From: an uncultured Bacteroidales bacterium
Lineage (GTDB): Bacteria; Bacteroidota; Bacteroidia; Bacteroidales; Bacteroidaceae
DNA length: 18,454 nt
Assembly: GCA_937898885.1 (NCBI GenBank)
Contig: CALDKD010000123.1
Coordinates: 1 to 18,454 of the forward strand
Direction of reading: 5' to 3'
A program made the translations under genes and the position numbers. Under the pieces are notes generated by a model. That model was not told the DNA's origin, did not search any database, and worked only from the letters and a program-made list of their open reading frames with translations. This document shows, one piece after another, positions 16,331 through 18,454 of the stretch (position 1 is its first letter; each line of letters starts with the position of its first letter).

Positions 16331-17119
16331 TTATGCCTCAACGGGTTTGGCATTCTTGCGGGGACGGAGGTTCTTTGCGGGAGCCTTTACCTCTGCGCTC
16401 TCCTCGGCCTCAGCTTCCTTGTCCTTCTCGAGCTTGCGCTCGTCGAGACCTTCCTGGATAGCTGCGCAGAGAACGTTGAGAATGCACTCGATTGATTTTG
16501 CAGCATCGTCATTTGCCGGAATCACATAATCAATAGGGGTGGGATCGCAACAAGTATCAACCATTGCGAATACCGGAATGTTAAGACGATTTGCTTCCTT
16601 GACGGCGTTGGCCTCTTTCTGGACGTCAATCACGAAAAGTGCTGACGGAAGACGGCTCATGTCGCGGATCGAACCGAGGTTCTTCTCGAGTTTTGCTCTC
16701 TGGCGGTCCACCTGGAGACGCTCTCTCTTTGCAAGTTTGTCGAAAGTTCCATCCTCCTTCATCTTGTCGATGGTGCCCATCTTCTTGATGGCCTTGCGGA
16801 TGGTGGGGAAGTTGGTAAGCATACCACCTGCCCATCTTTCAGTAATTGAAGGCATGTTCACGGCTGTCGCCTTCTCGGCAACGAGCTCCTTAGCCTGTTT
16901 CTTTGTGGCGACGAAGAGAATCTTGCGTCCTGATTTGGCAAGCTGTTTCATCTCTTCGGCAGCCTCGTCTATCTTGACGATGGTCTTGTGCAGGTCAATG
17001 ATGTGGATCCCGTTCTTCTGGTCGAAGATGTAGGGAGCCATCTTGGGGTTCCACTTGCGGGCAAGGTGTCCGAAGTGTACTCCTGCATCAAGCAATTCTT
17101 GGAATTCTGTTCTTGACAT
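16331..17119 (-). CDS. rpsB: 30S ribosomal protein S2
   Basis: 262 residues. S2 signatures are AGVHFGH (12-18), WNPKM (23-27), GIHIIDL (37-43), RWAGGMLTNF (95-104) and IPANDDA (200-206). The usual DTNxDP is DTCCDP here. The last approximately 30 residues are a charged Glu/Lys then Arg/Pro/Lys tail, a common extension in this phylum. S2 binds late to the 30S head-body junction and needs S1. In E. coli S2 represses its own rpsB-tsf mRNA. Here a 183-base, strongly structured leader precedes the gene, which suggests similar feedback. It is co-transcribed with tsf. Confidence 0.99.
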   Translation of the reverse strand: MSRTEFQELLDAGVHFGHLARKWNPKMAPYIFDQKNGIHIIDLHKTIVKIDEAAEEMKQLAKSGRKILFVATKKQAKELVAEKATAVNMPSITERWAGGMLTNFPTIRKAIKKMGTIDKMKEDGTFDKLAKRERLQVDRQRAKLEKNLGSIRDMSRLPSALFVIDVQKEANAVKEANRLNIPVFAMVDTCCDPTPIDYVIPANDDAAKSIECILNVLCAAIQEGLDERKLEKDKEAEAEESAEVKAPAKNLRPRKNAKPVEA

Positions 17120-17302
17120 TGTTTTGTTAATCTGATTTGTTGATTTTTCCTGCCGGCATCCAGGGCCGTACAGGCTCTTAACTTCAATCTCCGAGTAGTG
17201 ACCTTGTCAGTCTCAAAGATTTTCCGCAGTCCGGCAACTTCCATCCGGGCGTCACACCCAAGAAGTTTGTATGACCGGCCTGTGCCGTAAAGTAAAAAAT
17301 AA
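17120..17302 (-). promoter_or_regulatory. Structured rpsB leader (candidate cis-regulatory RNA)
   Basis: The 183-base gap between rpsI and rpsB is free of genes and can fold into consecutive helices (minus-strand RNA). The first is a long arm closed by CCGG/CCGG (17275-17278 with 17231-17234), flanked by CAG/CTG, then AACTTC/GAAGTT (17262-17267 with 17236-17241 as complements) and capped by a 5-bp GGGTG/CGCCC stem with a TGA loop. The second is ATCT-GAG-TGAC/GTCA-CTC-AGAT (17187-17220) with symmetric internal loops. The third is CCTG-CGGC/GCCG-CAGG (17149-17174). The last 30 bases before the ATG are A-rich and unpaired. No T run follows any stem, so a simple terminator is unlikely. An S2 autoregulatory site or processing site is inferred. 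Confidence 0.6.
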
Positions 17303-17692
17303 CTAACGTTTGCTGAACTGGAAGCGTCTGCGTGCTCCGGGCTGGCCGGGTTTCTTCCTTTCAACCTCGCGTGCGTCGCGGGTGAGGAATCCTGCCGCCT
17401 TGAGTACGGAACGATATGCTTCCTTGTCAATCTCACAAAGTGCGCGTGCGATGCCGAGTCTTACGGCCTCTGCCTGTCCCTTGATACCGCCACCTACGAG
17501 GGTGATCTTGGCATCGAACTGTCCGAGGGTCTCGGTAACGGTGAACGGCTGGTTGACGATATAACGGAGAGCCTCTTCCTTGAAGTAATCCTCAAGAGGG
17601 CGGTCGTTGATCGTTACATTGCCTTTGCCGGCAGTGAGATAAACGCGAGCTACAGCTGCTTTACGTCTTCCAAGGGCGTTTGTCTGTTCCAT
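17303..17692 (-). CDS. rpsI: 30S ribosomal protein S9
   Basis: 129 residues, the normal length. S9 signatures are GRRKAAVARV (8-17), the Gly-rich GGGIKGQAEAVRLGIARAL (67-85), LTRDAREVERKKPG (103-116) and the C-terminal ARRRFQFSKR, whose final Lys-Arg reaches the P-site tRNA anticodon. It follows rplM by 9 bases, the near-universal L13-S9 pair. The next gene, rpsB, is separated by the structured leader. Confidence 0.99.
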   Translation of the reverse strand: MEQTNALGRRKAAVARVYLTAGKGNVTINDRPLEDYFKEEALRYIVNQPFTVTETLGQFDAKITLVGGGIKGQAEAVRLGIARALCEIDKEAYRSVLKAAGFLTRDAREVERKKPGQPGARRRFQFSKR

Positions 17693-17701
17693 TTGCTCTG
17701 T

Positions 17702-18154
17702 TTAAATTTCGTCCAACTTAATTGTCTTAGGGTTCTGTGCCTGATGGGGATGCTCCGGTCCTGCATAAACAAACAGGTTGTGGAGGATGTCGTCACCAAG
17801 GCGGGTCTTGGGGAGCATACCCTTAACAGCTCTCCTGACCAGTTCTTCGGGTCTCTTGTCGAGGATCTCCTTGGGGGTGGTGAAACGCTGTCCTCCCGGA
17901 TATCCGGAATAGCGTGTGTACACCCTGTCGGTCATCTTCTTTCCGCCGAGAGCCACCTTCTCCGCATTGATTACGATGACGTTGTCACCACAGTCAACGT
18001 GGGGGGTGAATCCGGGTTTGGTCTTGCCACGGAGGACAAGAGCAACGCGGGAAGCGAGGCGACCAAGAGCGAGATCCGTCGCGTCAATGACAACCCACTC
18101 TTTCTTCACAGTCGCTTTGTTGAGCGATACTGTCTTGTAGCTTTGTGTGTCCAT
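17702..18154 (-). CDS. rplM: 50S ribosomal protein L13
   Basis: 150 residues from the ATG at 18154. The frame continues to 18241, but the extra 29 codons cross the promoter -7 box and are not L13-like. L13 signatures are WVVIDATDLALGRLAS (20-35), a GDNVIVINAEKV strand (56-67), RYSGYPGG (81-88), the KGMLPKT motif (111-117) and LFVYAGPEHPHQAQ (127-140). It is an early 23S rRNA-binding assembly protein and the first gene of rplM-rpsI-rpsB-tsf, with a strong promoter about 60 bases upstream. Confidence 0.99.
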   Translation of the reverse strand: MDTQSYKTVSLNKATVKKEWVVIDATDLALGRLASRVALVLRGKTKPGFTPHVDCGDNVIVINAEKVALGGKKMTDRVYTRYSGYPGGQRFTTPKEILDKRPEELVRRAVKGMLPKTRLGDDILHNLFVYAGPEHPHQAQNPKTIKLDEI

Positions 18155-18191
18155 TGTCTTGATCTTAATGGTTAATACTAAAAATTGCGAT

Positions 18192-18242
18192 CCCTTTTCT
18201 ATAAGGGGGGACAAAGGTAGTAATTTTTCCTGATAATACAAA
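18192..18242 (-). promoter_or_regulatory. Promoter of the rplM operon with 5'-end hairpin
   Basis: On the minus strand, TTTG (18239-18242), exactly 19 bases, then TACCTTTG (18212-18219) match TTTG-N19-TAnnTTTG perfectly, the same geometry as the rRNA promoter in this window. Transcription would start about at 18205-18209. The first bases can form a small stem, CCCTT/AAGGG (18203-18207 with 18192-18196). The leader is about 50-55 bases and lacks a Shine-Dalgarno. Confidence 0.8.
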
Positions 18243-18325
18243 AAGTTTCCAATCCGATTTGAGGTCAGGGGAAAACCCTGTGTTAAGGCATATTACTCTA
18301 GAAAAGACGAATCTATTACCGACAA
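18243..18325. other. Non-coding stretch upstream of the rplM promoter
   Basis: No gene seen. The only local structure is a short perfect stem CAGGG/CCCTG (18266-18270 with 18276-18280) around GAAAA. It separates the rplM promoter from the palindromic element that fills the rest of the window. Confidence 0.5.
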
Positions 18326-18454
18326 CCTGATTTTCTGCAGACAAATTGACCGAAAGTACGCTGTTTCATAGCTTTCTGAGCAATGCCACTTCATCGAATA
18401 TTCGGATTTGCTCCCGCAATTTGTACGTAGTCTCAGAAAATCAGGCAGACTACG
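18326..18454. repeat. MITE-like palindromic element with inverted ends (right edge)
   Basis: CCTGATTTTCTG (18326-18337) is exactly repeated in inverse at 18434-18445. The similarity continues inward: AGAC then AAATTG on both sides, with about seven extra bases in the right arm. The ends are about 120 bases apart with no long frame between. A second perfect inverted repeat, CGTAGTCT/AGACTACG (18426-18433 with 18447-18454), is nested over the right end and runs to the window edge. It could be a small non-autonomous mobile element, a repeated palindrome, or the end of something larger beyond the window. No target duplication was recognised. Confidence 0.45.

Noticed and set aside
18299..18450. 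A short minus-strand frame at the right edge reading like TTYKLREQIRIFDEVALL, considered as a transposase remnant
   Set aside because: It has only about 24 residues between stops and no recognisable transposase motif. The inverted ends are better evidence and are reported without claiming a gene.

Overview
The window comes from a Bacteroidales-type member of the Bacteroidota. Several things point there: the 16S rRNA fragment; the rplM-rpsI-rpsB-tsf gene order; lipoprotein signals on most exported proteins; a fimbrillin-like lipoprotein with a Listeria-Bacteroides (InlB B-type) repeat; and promoters of the Bacteroidota form TTTG-N19-TAnnTTTG with almost no Shine-Dalgarno sequences. I cannot place the genus from this view.

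Layout. Bases 1-952 are the 5' part of a 16S rRNA gene on the minus strand, cut by the window edge, with its leader and promoter up to about 1125. Divergent from it is a pair of half-size chromate-transporter (CHR) proteins (1171-2306). These run convergently into a GH20 beta-hexosaminidase lipoprotein (2308-3948, minus). Behind it lies a minus-strand pair, a Wzx/MATE-type flippase and a cyclophilin lipoprotein (6232-4080), which ends in a hairpin terminator that abuts the hexosaminidase promoter. A plus-strand operon (6301-9587) encodes a HAD hydrolase, a GH3-type acyl-adenylating amide synthetase and a PlsC-like acyltransferase. A UlaG-like metallo-hydrolase lipoprotein follows on the minus strand (9611-10318).

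From 10480 to 15231 there is a compact plus-strand accessory operon. It holds a cysteine-rich alpha/beta-hydrolase lipoprotein, a 50-residue small protein, an 810-residue fimbrillin-like/InlB-repeat surface lipoprotein, and a YhhN-family membrane protein. Its genes are 13 bases apart or overlap, and the first gene is visibly more A+T-rich than the flanks. A bidirectional hairpin at 15247-15282 separates it from the ribosomal operon rplM-rpsI-rpsB-tsf (18154-15303, minus).

How it works together. Two themes stand out. One is envelope and lipid work: GH3 plus PlsC, secretory-lipase-like hydrolase plus YhhN, flippase, and several lipoproteins. The other is core translation: rRNA and ribosomal proteins driven by near-identical promoters. 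The items most worth a second look are the highly structured 183-base leader between rpsI and rpsB, the small protein at 11963-12115, the GH3-PlsC pair, the doubled FSKGNL module around an InlB repeat, and a palindromic element at the right edge. I see no CRISPR array, intact insertion sequence, phage gene or tRNA.
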